A stretch of DNA of 64,000 bases. It comes from Nannocystis punicea. Its GTDB lineage: Bacteria; Myxococcota_A; Polyangia; Nannocystales; Nannocystaceae. Location of the stretch: assembly GCF_026965555.1 (NCBI RefSeq), contig NZ_CP114040.1, forward strand, positions 4,898,001-4,962,000, written 5' to 3'. The notes beneath the pieces are model-generated. The model had not been told where the DNA came from, did no database searches, and saw nothing but the letters and a program-made list of their open reading frames with translations. Position numbers and translations under genes: made by a program. Within the stretch, counting starts at the first letter, position 1. The number at the start of each line of letters is the position of its first letter. Positions 44,801 through 52,744 of this stretch are shown here, in pieces.

Positions 44801-45073
44801 GAGGTAGACGACACCCATGCCGCCGGCGCCGAGGCGACGCACGAGGACGTAGCGGGTGAGTTGAAGCGCGCGCTCGCGCTGCGACAGCGTCGAGCGGTCG
44901 AGGTCGGGAGGCGGCGTCGCGGGACTCGAAGAGGCGCGCGCGCCGGGTGACAGATCTCCGGCCAGCGTCTCGTCGGTCGCGAAGTCCGGGCGCGCTGGAG
45001 GGTCGCCGACAAGCGTGGGATCGGGGTCCGGCCCAGAGGACCGCGGGGTGGGATCACCGCCGGCGCGCGACAT
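41888..45073 (-). CDS. Membrane Ser/Thr protein kinase with TPR sensor region
   Basis: 1061 residues. Residues 1-65 are Pro/Ser-rich. The kinase domain has the Gly loop LGAGGMGVVY (81-90), K104, HRDFKPGN (222-229), DFG at 242-244 and GTPAYMAPEQ (286-295). Residues 151-173 (LTTLRMGPNRTEPVPKDRL...) are an insertion between beta strands, encoded by a CCTGTCC-N4-GGACAGG palindrome. A single membrane span is at about 391-410. The outer part is over 600 residues of TPR-like helical repeats (DNYTAARDHTDLALPIATSV type). Typical large myxobacterial kinase; substrate unknown. Confidence 0.95.
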   Translation of the reverse strand: MSRAGGDPTPRSSGPDPDPTLVGDPPARPDFATDETLAGDLSPGARASSSPATPPPDLDRSTLSQRERALQLTRYVLVRRLGAGGMGVVYLAYDPSLDRKVAIKLLRVAPGDGPAQAAHARLLREAQALARLSHGNVVAVHDVGSYDAEALTTLRMGPNRTEPVPKDRLPQAAGVFLVMEYVPGITLAQWLDARVRGLREVLDVFLAAGRGLVAAHAVGIIHRDFKPGNVLVGETGRICVFDFGLARSAGEAEPTAGGAPDAGPLIDPLSSSLVSGPLTRVGTLVGTPAYMAPEQRGGAAIDERADQFSFCVALYEGLYGNRPFSGDNLFALEAAKARGRIDPPRRAIKVPPAIHRAILRGLSPEPGDRWPSMQALLDALERPLRRDRRRWALAGGGVALVAGAIAFALAGDAPALCTGAPEALAPTWNPERRAALADAFAATGLPYAPDAAARAGARIDVWAESWIAGHTDACAAANIRGEQSQELLDRRMHCLEDRRHELDALLGVLAGADADAVEHARDAVEALPPPARCADLDALRAEVDSPPPALVDAVQALRDQLSVAHAEATAGHPGAGLTLIEAAEQRSRDLGYRPLRAQVLAELADQLFDASRYDEGARVFGEAYWEALAAGDDRLAFKTASAFAGRLAQVLSHPDDAQPWLRHAEALYERLDRPPHLGGDLELRRGQIAEARREYVTAIDHYRRSLADIPDRSREAVSTRQNLANVHLSLGQLDLAQAIFEELLALRRDIYGEGHPNNAFSLADLGNVATLRGDFDTAEKHHRAALAILRAALPPRHERLAFPLSALADIAAQRGDFGAALDAFDEARSIWEHHFGPQSTRVAAMLERLASVQLVRGELGLAEQHASRALAIWSSAQSPDPQGTVLAHLALAQIELARDNYTAARDHTDLALPIATSVLGEDNLYTAVSRAMRAVALVGLGDLSAAEREADAAVTSIERNYGADSLWMSEVLTPRARVRHAQGRHDEARRDLDRSLALLDPQSAPIQRAHAEFQLAQVLWDSRADRAQARSLATSAQTRFERAGAKHYRAEVETWLERHPA

Positions 45074-45162
45074 CTGCGGGTCCAGGTTAACCCGCCCGGT
45101 GCTGCGCTGTCGTGCCGGGCTTGAGGCGCAATGCCGCGCGCCTGTATGATTCCGGCGATCGC

Positions 45163-46188
45163 ATGACCGTCCTCGTCACCGGCGCCGCGGGTCATATCGG
45201 CGCGAATTTAGTCCGTACGTTGCTGTCTCGCGGCGAGCGCGTCCGCGTGCTCGTCCGCAACTCCCAGCGCGCGCTCGCAGGACTCGACGTCGAGCGGATC
45301 ACCGGCGACGTGCGCGATCCGGACGCGGCGCGCCGCGCGACCGCCGGCGTCGAGGTCGTGTATCACCTCGCGGCCCAGATCTCGATCTCGGGCGATCCGC
45401 GGGGCCTGGTGCGCGCGGTCAACGTCGACGGGGTGCGCTCGATCGCCGAGGCCGCGCTGAGCGCCGGGGTGCGGCGACTGGTGCACTGCAGTTCGGTGCA
45501 CGCGTTCGACCTCTACCGCGAGGGCGCGAGCGACGTGGAGGTCGACGAGCGCTGGCCGCGGGTGCCCGACGAGCCGAGCCACTTCGCGTACGACCGCTCC
45601 AAGGCGGCCGGCGAGCGGGCGCTCCGCGAGGTGATGGGTCGCGGCCTCGACGCGGTGATCGTGCACCCGTCGGGCGTGATCGGGCCGTACGACTTCGGGC
45701 CGTCGCGGATGGGTCGGATGTTCCTGCAGCTGTACCGGCGATCGCTGCCGAGCCTGATCGACGGGGCGTTCGACTTCGTCGACGTGCGCGACGTGGTGGC
45801 CGGGATGCTGGCGGCCCAGGCCCGCGGCGAGAACGGCGAGAACTACCTGCTGACCGGGCACACGGTGCACGTGCGCGACATCGGGACGATCGCGGAGGCG
45901 ATCACGGGGGTGAAGCCGCCGCGGCTGGTGGCGCCGATCTGGTTCGCCCGCCTCGGGGTGCCGCTGTTCGGGGCGGCCGGCGCCGTGATGCGGCAGGAGC
46001 CGCTCTACACCCACGAGTCGCTGTCGGTGCTGGGGACGCGCGCCCGCTTCGATCACGGCAAGGCCGGGCGCGCCCTCGGCTACACGGTCCGGCCGTTCGC
46101 CGACAGCGTGCGCGACATCTACGCGTGGTTCGACGCCGCCGGGATGCTCGGCAAGAAGCGCCTGGCGAGCGGCGAGACGCGGGCCTGA
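45163..46188 (+). CDS. NAD-dependent epimerase/dehydratase (dihydroflavonol-reductase-like)
   Basis: 341 residues. Extended SDR: VLVTGAAGHIGANLVRTLL at the N-terminus, VVYHLAAQISISGDP, VHCSSVHAFDLYREG, and the active site FAYDRSKAAGERALRE with the YxxxK pair, then HPSGVIGPYDFGPSRMG. The fold matches DFR/3-beta-HSD-like or nucleoside-diphosphate-sugar epimerase-like enzymes. ATG 45163 is chosen over 45112 because the Rossmann strand starts there. Divergent from the kinase gene by 89 bp. Confidence 0.9.
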   Translation: MTVLVTGAAGHIGANLVRTLLSRGERVRVLVRNSQRALAGLDVERITGDVRDPDAARRATAGVEVVYHLAAQISISGDPRGLVRAVNVDGVRSIAEAALSAGVRRLVHCSSVHAFDLYREGASDVEVDERWPRVPDEPSHFAYDRSKAAGERALREVMGRGLDAVIVHPSGVIGPYDFGPSRMGRMFLQLYRRSLPSLIDGAFDFVDVRDVVAGMLAAQARGENGENYLLTGHTVHVRDIGTIAEAITGVKPPRLVAPIWFARLGVPLFGAAGAVMRQEPLYTHESLSVLGTRARFDHGKAGRALGYTVRPFADSVRDIYAWFDAAGMLGKKRLASGETRA

Positions 46189-46515
46189 GTCGGCTGTCCC
46201 GCGGGACATGGTCCCGCGGGCAGGCGGTCGCGCGAGCCGAGGAGTGCCCGCTTCGTACTCCGCAGGCTCGCAGTGCGAGCGCAGCGAGGGAACGGCCTCG
46301 ACGCGCCTGTCGTCGCCCGGAGCGGAAGCGCCGCTGTGGGCAGCGATGCGCGACGAGGCAGGACGCCCGGCGGCGCGGCTTCGAGGTGGCCGAATGTTCT
46401 CGGCGATCTCGAGGGGTTCAGGTTCGACGTGGGCTCCGAGAGGCCGGAGGTCTCTCGGGGCATGTCGTGAAGGGCAGGTCCGAAGGGGCATGTCCCGGGG
46501 GACATGCCCGGAAGG
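46189..46515. other. Convergent spacer with palindromes, no gene
   Basis: 327 bp between the SDR and proline-rich lipoprotein stops. Near its left end it has GTCCCGCGGGACATGGTCCCGCGGG (46197-46220; TCCCGCGGGA is itself palindromic). Near its right end is a strong hairpin at 46486-46509. No supported ORF. Confidence 0.55.
46486..46509 (-). terminator. CATGTCC hairpin after the proline-rich lipoprotein gene
   Basis: Arms GGGCATGTCCC (46486-46496) and GGGACATGCCC (46499-46509) are perfect, with a two-base loop, seven bases past the lipoprotein stop. A second GGGGCATGTCG and GGGCAGGTCC lie upstream. One of the clearest stem-loops of this motif family. Confidence 0.6.
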
Positions 46516-46803
46516 TCACCAGGAGGGCTTCTCTTCCTCGGGGCCCGGGTCGGGCTTGGCGGCGCCGGAGGGCTTGTCGCTGACGGGCGCCGGGGGCGGG
46601 GTCACCGGCGGGGCAGCCTCGGGCGCGGCGGGCGGGGTGGCGACCGGCGCGGGGGTCGGCTGCGGCTGAGCGGGCGGCGGGGCCGCGGTCTTGGTGTCGG
46701 CCTTGGTCTCGACTTTCTTGGCGTCCTTGCTGCCGCAGGCCGGGGTGGTCGCGGTGGCGAGCAGCATGGTGGCCGCGAGGAACTTCTCCAGATCGATCTT
46801 CAT
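46516..46803 (-). CDS. Small proline-rich lipoprotein
   Basis: 95 residues. The signal MKIDLEKFLAATMLLATATTPAC ends in a lipobox. The mature part is Lys-rich (KKVETKADTK) then Pro/Ala-rich, without a folded domain. GAAGGAGA lies a few bases before the ATG. It resembles small exposed or envelope-spanning myxobacterial lipoproteins. Convergent with the SDR gene and 127 bp downstream of the enoyl-CoA hydratase gene. Confidence 0.7.
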   Translation of the reverse strand: MKIDLEKFLAATMLLATATTPACGSKDAKKVETKADTKTAAPPPAQPQPTPAPVATPPAAPEAAPPVTPPPAPVSDKPSGAAKPDPGPEEEKPSW

Positions 46804-46930
46804 CGCCGTCTCCTTCGTGGCGCGGTCGCCGCGCCGTGCCGCGCGAGTATAACCCCGTCGGAGCGGGTCGCCATGGAACCGGCGCGGCCGATCGCCCTGC
46901 GCGGGCTCGCCGCGGGGGCTGGCCCAAAGG

Positions 46931-47716
46931 TCATGTGCCGGTGAACCGCGCGGCGCGGCGCTCGATGAACGACTGCATGCCCTCGCGCGCGTCGTCCGAG
47001 CCCATGATCGCGCGAACCTCCTCCATCATGGTAGCGAGGGCCGCCTCGGGGCCGCGCTCGACGGTGGTGCGGGCGCTCGAGAGGGTGGCGCGCACGCCGA
47101 GCGGGGCCTGGGCGGCGATCGTGGCCGCGATCTCGGCGGCGCGCTCGACCTGCTTGCCGGGCTCGACGACCTCCTGCACGAGGCCGATCCGCAGCGCCTC
47201 GGCGGCGTCGAAGGCGTCGCCGGTGAGGAGCCAGCGCATGGCGTTGCCCCACCCGGCGACCTGCGGCAGCCGCAAGGTCGCGCCGCCGAAGGGGAAGATC
47301 CCGCGCCGGATCTCGATCTGGCCGAAGCGCGCGTCGCCGGCGGCGATCCGGATGTCGGCGGCGAGCATCAACTCGATGCCGAGCGTCAGGCACCAGCCCT
47401 GGACAGCGAGCACGACCGGCTTGCTGCGCACGCGGCCGTGGAGGCCGAGCGGGTCGACGGCGCCGACGGGGAACAGCTGCTCGCCGCGGGCGACGGCCGG
47501 GCCGACCTCGGCGAGGTCGAGGCCCGCGGTGAAGTGGTCGCCGTGGGCGAACACGACGGCGCAACGCAGCTGCGGGTCGTCCTCGTAGTCGGTGAAGGCC
47601 TCGGCGAGCTGCCGCAGCATGGCGAGGTCGAAGGCGTTGCGCTTGGCGGCGCGATCGAGGCCGATCATCCGCACGTGGCCGTGTGTCTGGGTCGAGATCC
47701 GGCGGTCGGTGGACAT
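46931..47716 (-). CDS. Enoyl-CoA hydratase/isomerase family protein
   Basis: 261 residues of the crotonase superfamily. The CoA oxyanion regions are CAVVFAHGDHFTAGLDLAEVG and VLAVQGWCLTLGIELMLAADIRIA. The second acidic site is in ARFGQIEIRRGIFPFGGATLRLPQVAGW. It probably hydrates or isomerises 2-enoyl-CoA in fatty-acid or amino-acid catabolism. ATG 47716 is chosen; the same frame continues to 49759 only because it reads through repeats antisense to the methyltransferase, which is not coding. Confidence 0.9.
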   Translation of the reverse strand: MSTDRRISTQTHGHVRMIGLDRAAKRNAFDLAMLRQLAEAFTDYEDDPQLRCAVVFAHGDHFTAGLDLAEVGPAVARGEQLFPVGAVDPLGLHGRVRSKPVVLAVQGWCLTLGIELMLAADIRIAAGDARFGQIEIRRGIFPFGGATLRLPQVAGWGNAMRWLLTGDAFDAAEALRIGLVQEVVEPGKQVERAAEIAATIAAQAPLGVRATLSSARTTVERGPEAALATMMEEVRAIMGSDDAREGMQSFIERRAARFTGT

Positions 47717-48064
47717 GCCGGCGAGCATACACCGGACGGTGACGCTACCGCGCGGCGCCGCGGCGCGGGCCGAGGTGCGCGGGACACTGGGGGTCGGACC
47801 GTGATGTGGTGAAATAGACATGTTCCAAGGGACATGTGATGCCCTGAGGGGAATCGCCGTCGTTCGTGCTGGTCGGGGAGGAGCGTGGGCCCGGGGAGCG
47901 CGAGGCGAGGGGGATGGTTTCGCGGTGAGGCCGCAACTCGGGGTCGTGCGGTTGATCGTGCGGGAGCGCGGGCCCGGAGCGCGCGACGCGAGGACGAGGT
48001 TTCTCGGGCTCGGCGAGGCTGCACGGCGGTCGCAACCGGGGGGCGGCGGTAGTATCGTCGGTGC
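47717..48064. promoter_or_regulatory. Divergent spacer between hydratase and methyltransferase genes
   Basis: 348 bp holding both promoters. It contains GACATGTTCC-AAG-GGACATGTG (47817-47838), one of the few CATGTCC pairs in a divergent rather than convergent setting. No supported gene. Confidence 0.45.
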
Positions 48065-48826
48065 ATGACCGTCGAGCCGTCGGAGGACGAGTTGTTGGCT
48101 GCGCTCATCGAGCTGCATCGCGGGCTCGAGCGCATGGGACCGGGCGATCCGGCGTTCAGCCGCGAGATTCTGGCGGGCTTGCCGGGGCTGCCCGAGGCGC
48201 CGCGAATCGCCGACCTGGGGTGCGGAGCGGGGGCAGGGGCGCTGCTGTTGGCAGAGACCTTCCGGGTGCCCGTCGTCGCGGTCGATCTGTTGCGGTCGTT
48301 CCTCGACCAGCTCGAGATCCGGGCGCGCGAGCGCGGGCTCGAGTCGCTGGTGCGCGCGGTGGAGGGCGACATCGGAGCGCTCGATTGGCCGGCGGGGTCC
48401 CTCGATCTGCTGTGGTCGGAGGGGGCGGCGTACCACCTGACGTTCGCGGGCGCAGTGCAGCGCTGGCGGCCGTTGCTGGCGGCGGGCGGGCTGGCGGTGA
48501 TCTCGGAGGCGAGCTGGTTCACGGAGACGCCGGCGGCGGCGGCACGGGCGTTCTGGGCTGCGGCCTATCCGGCGATGGGCACGGAGGCGACGAACGCCGA
48601 GCGGGCCCGCGAGGCCGGGTTCGAGGTGCTGGGGGTGCATCGGCTGCCGGCGCGTGCGTGGTGGGACAACTACTACGGGCCGCGGCTGCGCCGGGTGGAG
48701 GAGGTGCGCGGGTCGGCGAGCGCGGCGATGCGAGCGGCCATCCGCGAGACGGAGGCGGAGGTGGCGATGTTTCGCGCGCATGCCGAGGACTATGGGTATG
48801 CGTTCTACGTATTGCGGGCGGGGTGA
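48065..48826 (+). CDS. Class I SAM-dependent methyltransferase
   Basis: 253 residues. SAM motif I is PRIADLGCGAGAGALLLAE, motif II VVAVDLLRSFLDQLE, and then VEGDIGALDWPAGSLDLLWSEGAAYHL. The C-terminal helix bundle includes RAWWDNYYGPRLRRVEEVRG. The Tyr/Trp-rich pocket (AWWDNYYG) suggests a small-molecule substrate. ATG 48065. It faces a 1-kb repeat-rich region. Confidence 0.88.
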   Translation: MTVEPSEDELLAALIELHRGLERMGPGDPAFSREILAGLPGLPEAPRIADLGCGAGAGALLLAETFRVPVVAVDLLRSFLDQLEIRARERGLESLVRAVEGDIGALDWPAGSLDLLWSEGAAYHLTFAGAVQRWRPLLAAGGLAVISEASWFTETPAAAARAFWAAAYPAMGTEATNAERAREAGFEVLGVHRLPARAWWDNYYGPRLRRVEEVRGSASAAMRAAIRETEAEVAMFRAHAEDYGYAFYVLRAG

Positions 48827-48918
48827 GGGGCGGGTCGTTCGGGGGTCGAAGGGACGCGCCCGGTCCTCGTGCATGGGTGGTGGACGGCGGTTCGTGAACT
48901 GCCGAGGCCGCCTCGCGG

Positions 48919-49018
48919 GCGGTCGGGGACGCGGGCCGGCGCCCAGTCCTCGCGGATGCACCCTCCTTCGTCGGGCGCATCTCGCTGCGGATGGGCGCCG
49001 GCCCGCGTCCCCGACCGC
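48919..49018. repeat. 27-bp perfect inverted repeat
   Basis: The arm at 48919-48945 (begins GCGGTCGGGGACGCGG) is exactly complementary to 48992-49018 (ends CCCGCGTCCCCGACCGC). A 46-nt loop carries inner GATGC/GCATC pairing. It could form a large cruciform or RNA hairpin. Confidence 0.8.
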
Positions 49019-49096
49019 TGCACGGCCAGCCTCGTGGGTGGCCCGAAGCGCCGGTCGCGGGCTTCGCCGAAGGGGCTTTTCGTGCGCAGGTGTCCT

Positions 49097-49136
49097 CCGT
49101 GCGATGGACGGCCGGGGCCGGCCGCCCATCGCACGG
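49097..49136. repeat. Strong hairpin CCGTGCGATGG/CCATCGCACGG
   Basis: Perfect 11-bp arms at 49097-49107 and 49126-49136, with an inner CGGCCGG/CCGGCCG stem. It lies 78 bp past the large inverted repeat. Confidence 0.75.
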
Positions 49137-49207
49137 ACCTCTCGACGTCCTATCCGGCGCTCGCCTGTGGCGCGGCGATGGGCGGCGCGGCGGGGGCTTC
49201 TTGCGGC

Positions 49208-49893
49208 GTGCGGCGGCGGGCTCCACAGTACTGCGCAACGTCGTCGAGGCGGTGGCGAGTAAAACTGGCCGCGAGGACAGGTCGTGCGAAGGCCGCGGAC
49301 GGAGTGGCGGGAACAGGCTGTCCGGGAGGACATGTCGTGCGGTTGCGGGCTCCACCGTACTGCGCAACGTCGTCGAGGCGGTGGCGAGTAAACTGGCCGC
49401 GAGGACAGGTCGTACGAAGGCCGCGGGCGCAACGTTGACGGAGTGGCGGGAACAGGCTGTCCGGGAGGACATGTCGTGCGGCGGCGGGCTCTACCGTATT
49501 GCGCAACGTCGTCGCGGCGGTGGGCGAGTAAAACTGGCCGCGAGGACAGGTCGTGCGAAGGCCGCGAGCGCGCAACGTTGACGGAGTTGCGGGAACAGGC
49601 TGTCCGCGAGGACATGTCGTGCGGCGGCGGGCTCCACCGTACTGCGCAACGTTGTCGAGGCGGCGGGCGAGTAAAACTGGCCTTAGGACATGTCGTGCGA
49701 AGACAGCGGGCGCCCAACGTTGACGGGGAGCGGCGGGAATAGGCTGTCCGCGAGGACATGTCGTGCGGCGCCGGGCTCCACCGTATTGCGCAACGTCGTC
49801 AGGACAGGTCGTACGGGGAGCGATACCCTTCTGTCGCTCATCGGCGGTGGCGGCGACGGCGGAGCGCGAGCAGGCTGGCCGCGAGGACAGGTG
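49208..49893. repeat. Tandem array derived from a gene 3' end (about 140-bp units)
   Basis: Five units begin near 49208, 49337, 49476, 49619 and 49763 (periods 129, 139, 143, 144). Each consists of two related half-units, one with AACTGGCCGCGAGGACAGG and one with CAGGCTGTCCGGGAGGACAT. The half-units match the 3' coding tail of the adjacent minus-strand PHP/MYXO-CTERM gene (49867-49891), so they decode as PVLAASLLA-like fragments on that strand. Not CRISPR: there are no short unique spacers. Confidence 0.85.
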
Positions 49894-51472
49894 AGAACGG
49901 GGCGCCGGAGCGGCAGGCGCAGCCGCTGGCCGGCGGGCTTGCGCCGGCGGAGTCGCTGGCCGATCCGGTGTCGGCGCTGCTCGTGCCGGAGCTGGCGGAG
50001 GGGTCGGTGGTCGGGTCGCCGGTGGTCGGGGAATCGCTCGGGGCGGGGCCGATCCACAGGTGGTTGGTGACGGTGCGCGGCTTGCCGTCGACGAGGACCT
50101 CGGCGCGGACGCGCGAGTGGCCCGCGGCGGGGGGCTCGAGGAGGAAGTCGTGCGTGAACGGGTCGGCGGTGACTGCGACGGGCTCTTGCGGCTTGCGGTC
50201 GCGGACCAGGCGGACGCTGGCGCCCGCGGGGGCGCCGGTGACTCGCACGGTGAAGGTGGCGGGGCCGCTGTCGAAGCTGTCTCCGGGGACATGTGTCCCG
50301 GAGGACAGCTCGAGCATGGGATCGGCGGGGCCCTGCAGCTTGACGACGGTGCGGCCGGCGCGGAGGCCGGCGAGGATCGCGTCGACGCTCAGGGCGTCGG
50401 CGTACACGAGGGTGGTGGGGTCGCCGATCGGGCTGTCGAAGCCGCCGAGGTCGAGGCCCGCCTTGTGATCGTCGCTCCCGCCGATCGGGGCCGGGCGGTG
50501 GCCCCGATCGCACAGGTCGTCCCAGAAGCGCATGGCGTCGTCGGTGAAGAACATGCCGGCCTTGTCGAGGCCGCCGGTGGCGATCTCGACGGCGCCGAGG
50601 CGGGCCGGGTCGAGCTCCAGCTGCCAGGCGCAGCCGATGCACAGGTCGCCGAGAGCGAGCGCGGGGTGATTGGCGCTCAGGACGGCGCCCTGGAGGTCGT
50701 AGGCGTCGGCGGCGGCGGTGATGGTGACGCCGGGCTGGCCGAGCTTGTGGTCGACCCAGGCGGTCGCGCCGATGGCGTTCATGTGGCCGGCGTAGGTGGT
50801 GAACTCGCAGCCGGGGACGAACAGGAGGTCGGGGTGGCGAGCCTGAGCGTCGGCGAAGAAGTCGAGGTGCGAGGTGGTGTTGTGGTCGGTGACGACGACG
50901 AAGTCGAGGCCGCGGCCGCGCGCGAACTCGGCGATGGCCTCAAGGGTCGGCGAGGCGTCGCCGCTCTCGCGCGAGTGGACGTGAAAGTCGCCGGCGTACC
51001 AGCGCGGGCCGCCGCCGAGCGCAGCCGGCTGATAGGGGGCTCGCTCAGGCTGCGCGGGCAAGGTCGGGGTGTCACGCAGGGTGACGGTGATCAGGTATTC
51101 GCCGGGTGGCGCGGCCAGCTTGGCCTTGCCGACGACGACGCTCCACGTGCCCGCGGCGATCGGGCCGGGCACGTAGGAGCGCGAGGCGGCAGCTTCGCCG
51201 ACAACGGCGTTCTCACCGTTGCCGCCGCCCCAGCCGCGGAACACACCCTGCGGGTCGACGAGGCCCCAGTCGAGGATGTTGTCGTCCGAGAGGTCGTCGT
51301 GGGCGATCTCGATCTCGCGGGTGCCGGCGGGGACGTCGAAGGCGACGAAGAAGTGGTCCAGGCTGTCCATCGGGACCTGTCCCTTGAGCTCCTGCGTGGT
51401 CTCGGCGGCACGCGCCGGGGTGAGCGGGACGAGCAGGGCGAGCGCGACGAGGGCCGGCCTGGGGCGCGACAT
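49838..51472 (-). CDS. Exported PHP-domain (CehA/McbA-like) protein with MYXO-CTERM tail
   Basis: 544 residues. The signal peptide is MSRPRPALVALALLVPLTPARA. A beta-rich N-terminal domain (GTREIEIAHDDLSDDNI) is followed by a PHP metal-binding domain: DFHVHSRESGD (H164, H166), FVVVTDHNT (D196, H197) and later PIGGSDDH. A Ser/Thr-rich linker leads to CACRSGAPFSPVLAASLLAL then RRRRHRR, the MYXO-CTERM sorting pattern (Cys, hydrophobic helix, Arg tail). Likely a surface phosphoesterase/hydrolase. The tail coding sequence seeded the downstream repeat array. Confidence 0.88.
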   Translation of the reverse strand: MSRPRPALVALALLVPLTPARAAETTQELKGQVPMDSLDHFFVAFDVPAGTREIEIAHDDLSDDNILDWGLVDPQGVFRGWGGGNGENAVVGEAAASRSYVPGPIAAGTWSVVVGKAKLAAPPGEYLITVTLRDTPTLPAQPERAPYQPAALGGGPRWYAGDFHVHSRESGDASPTLEAIAEFARGRGLDFVVVTDHNTTSHLDFFADAQARHPDLLFVPGCEFTTYAGHMNAIGATAWVDHKLGQPGVTITAAADAYDLQGAVLSANHPALALGDLCIGCAWQLELDPARLGAVEIATGGLDKAGMFFTDDAMRFWDDLCDRGHRPAPIGGSDDHKAGLDLGGFDSPIGDPTTLVYADALSVDAILAGLRAGRTVVKLQGPADPMLELSSGTHVPGDSFDSGPATFTVRVTGAPAGASVRLVRDRKPQEPVAVTADPFTHDFLLEPPAAGHSRVRAEVLVDGKPRTVTNHLWIGPAPSDSPTTGDPTTDPSASSGTSSADTGSASDSAGASPPASGCACRSGAPFSPVLAASLLALRRRRHRR

Positions 51473-51552
51473 GGAGGCACGATAGCGCACCGGCGAGCGG
51501 CGCGGTCCGGGCCGTCGCAAGCGACCCGGGCGCTCGGGTACACTCCCCGCCG

Positions 51553-52659
51553 ATGGCCGAGCGCGACCCCGAAAACCCCGTGGCCCTCGGCGAGGGCAAG
51601 CTGACGTTCCCGTGCGAACAGTGCGGGTCGGCCCTCGAATACTCGCCCGGCTCCGACCAGCTGCGCTGCAACCACTGCGGTCATACGCAGGCGATCCGCG
51701 GCGAGAAGGCGATCCTGGAACATGACTTTCAGGACATGTTGCAGCGGCTCGCCCGCGCGCCGGCGTCGACGCTCGGGGGCCACAGCGTCCAGTGCGAGGG
51801 CTGCGGCGCCCAGGCGATGCTGGCCGGGCAGGCCGGCCGCTGCGCCTTCTGCGGCGCGCCGGTGGTGATGGACGTGAAGGAGCTCGGCGAGATCGTGCCG
51901 CCGGAGTCGCTGCTGCCGTTCGGCATCGACGGACCGAAGGCGCGCGAGGCGTTCCAGCAGTGGGTCCGCAAGCTGTGGTTCGCGCCGAACGACCTCAAGC
52001 GGCTGGCCCAGGTCCACGGCATCGACGGCGTGTACCTGCCGTACTGGACCTACGACTCGCAGACGACCACCCGCTACCAGGGGCTGCGCGGCGACCACTA
52101 CTACGTGACCGAGTCGTACACCGACGCGCAGGGCAACCGGCAGACGCGGCAGGTGCAGAAGACCCGCTGGACCCCCGCGAGCGGGACGGTCAACGTCGGC
52201 TTCGACGACGTGCTGGTGTGCGCGTCGGGGTCGCTGCCGCGGCCGCTGATCGAGAAGCTCGAGCCGTGGGACCTCCACAACCTGCGCGGCTTCGAGGCCG
52301 GCTACCTCAGCGGCTTCATCGCCGAGCGCTACAAGATCGGGCTCGAGGACGGGTTCCAGATCGCCGACGAGCGCATGCAGCCGGAGATCCGCGCGGTCAT
52401 CCGCCGCGGCATCGGCGGCGACGTGCAGCAGATCCTGTCGATGTCGGTGCGGCACGAGGACGTGAAGTGCAAGCACGTGCTGCTGCCGCTGTGGATCGCG
52501 AGCTTCCGCTACAAGGAGAAGGTCTTCCGCTTCATCGTCAACGCCCGCACCGGCGAGGTCGCGGGCGAGCGGCCGTGGAGCGTGGCCAAGATCGTGCTGA
52601 CGGTCCTCGCGGTGGCCGCGGTGATCGCGGCGATCGTCATCCTCGCGAAGTCGCGCTGA
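51553..52659 (+). CDS. Zinc-ribbon protein with C-terminal membrane anchor
   Basis: 368 residues with four CxxC knuckles at C21/24, C39/42, C81/84 and C97/100 (CEQCG, CNHCG, CEGCG, CAFCG), making two zinc ribbons. A long central domain follows (LPFGIDGPKAREAFQQWVRKL, VYLPYWTYDSQT, LLPLWIASFRYKEKVFRFIVNARTGEV). The last 30 residues form a membrane span (IVLTVLAVAAVIAAIVILA). Such proteins are often mislabelled as PriA-like but have no helicase motifs. Function unknown. It lies 80 bp from the divergent PHP gene. Confidence 0.85.
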   Translation: MAERDPENPVALGEGKLTFPCEQCGSALEYSPGSDQLRCNHCGHTQAIRGEKAILEHDFQDMLQRLARAPASTLGGHSVQCEGCGAQAMLAGQAGRCAFCGAPVVMDVKELGEIVPPESLLPFGIDGPKAREAFQQWVRKLWFAPNDLKRLAQVHGIDGVYLPYWTYDSQTTTRYQGLRGDHYYVTESYTDAQGNRQTRQVQKTRWTPASGTVNVGFDDVLVCASGSLPRPLIEKLEPWDLHNLRGFEAGYLSGFIAERYKIGLEDGFQIADERMQPEIRAVIRRGIGGDVQQILSMSVRHEDVKCKHVLLPLWIASFRYKEKVFRFIVNARTGEVAGERPWSVAKIVLTVLAVAAVIAAIVILAKSR

Positions 52660-52683
52660 GGTCAGCGCCTGCGGGCGCGTCCG

Positions 52684-52740
52684 CATGGACAGGACTCTGG
52701 ACACATGTCCATTGGAGCATGTTCCAGGACACCTGTCCGC
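52684..52740. repeat. CATGTCC palindromic cluster between convergent genes
   Basis: Fills the 85-bp gap to the convergent phosphatase gene: GGACACATGTCC (52700-52711), GGAGCATGTTCC and GGACACCTGTCC. Arms can pair in several ways. Probable transcript-end element. Confidence 0.6.
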
Positions 52741-52744
52741 AGGG

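Larger units (their letters stand above)
48827..49207. other. Non-coding region with long inverted repeats
   Basis: Between the methyltransferase stop and the tandem array. Frames on both strands are shadow-like. It contains a 27-bp perfect inverted repeat and a second hairpin, listed separately. Confidence 0.6.

Noticed and set aside
47717..49759. Minus-strand extension of the enoyl-CoA hydratase frame to 942 residues
   Set aside because: It reads through the repeat array and the antisense of the methyltransferase gene; similarity to crotonases begins at 47716.
49208..49893. CRISPR-like periodic array
   Set aside because: Units are 129-144 bp of continuous related sequence without short unique spacers, no cas genes are nearby, and units match the neighbouring gene tail.
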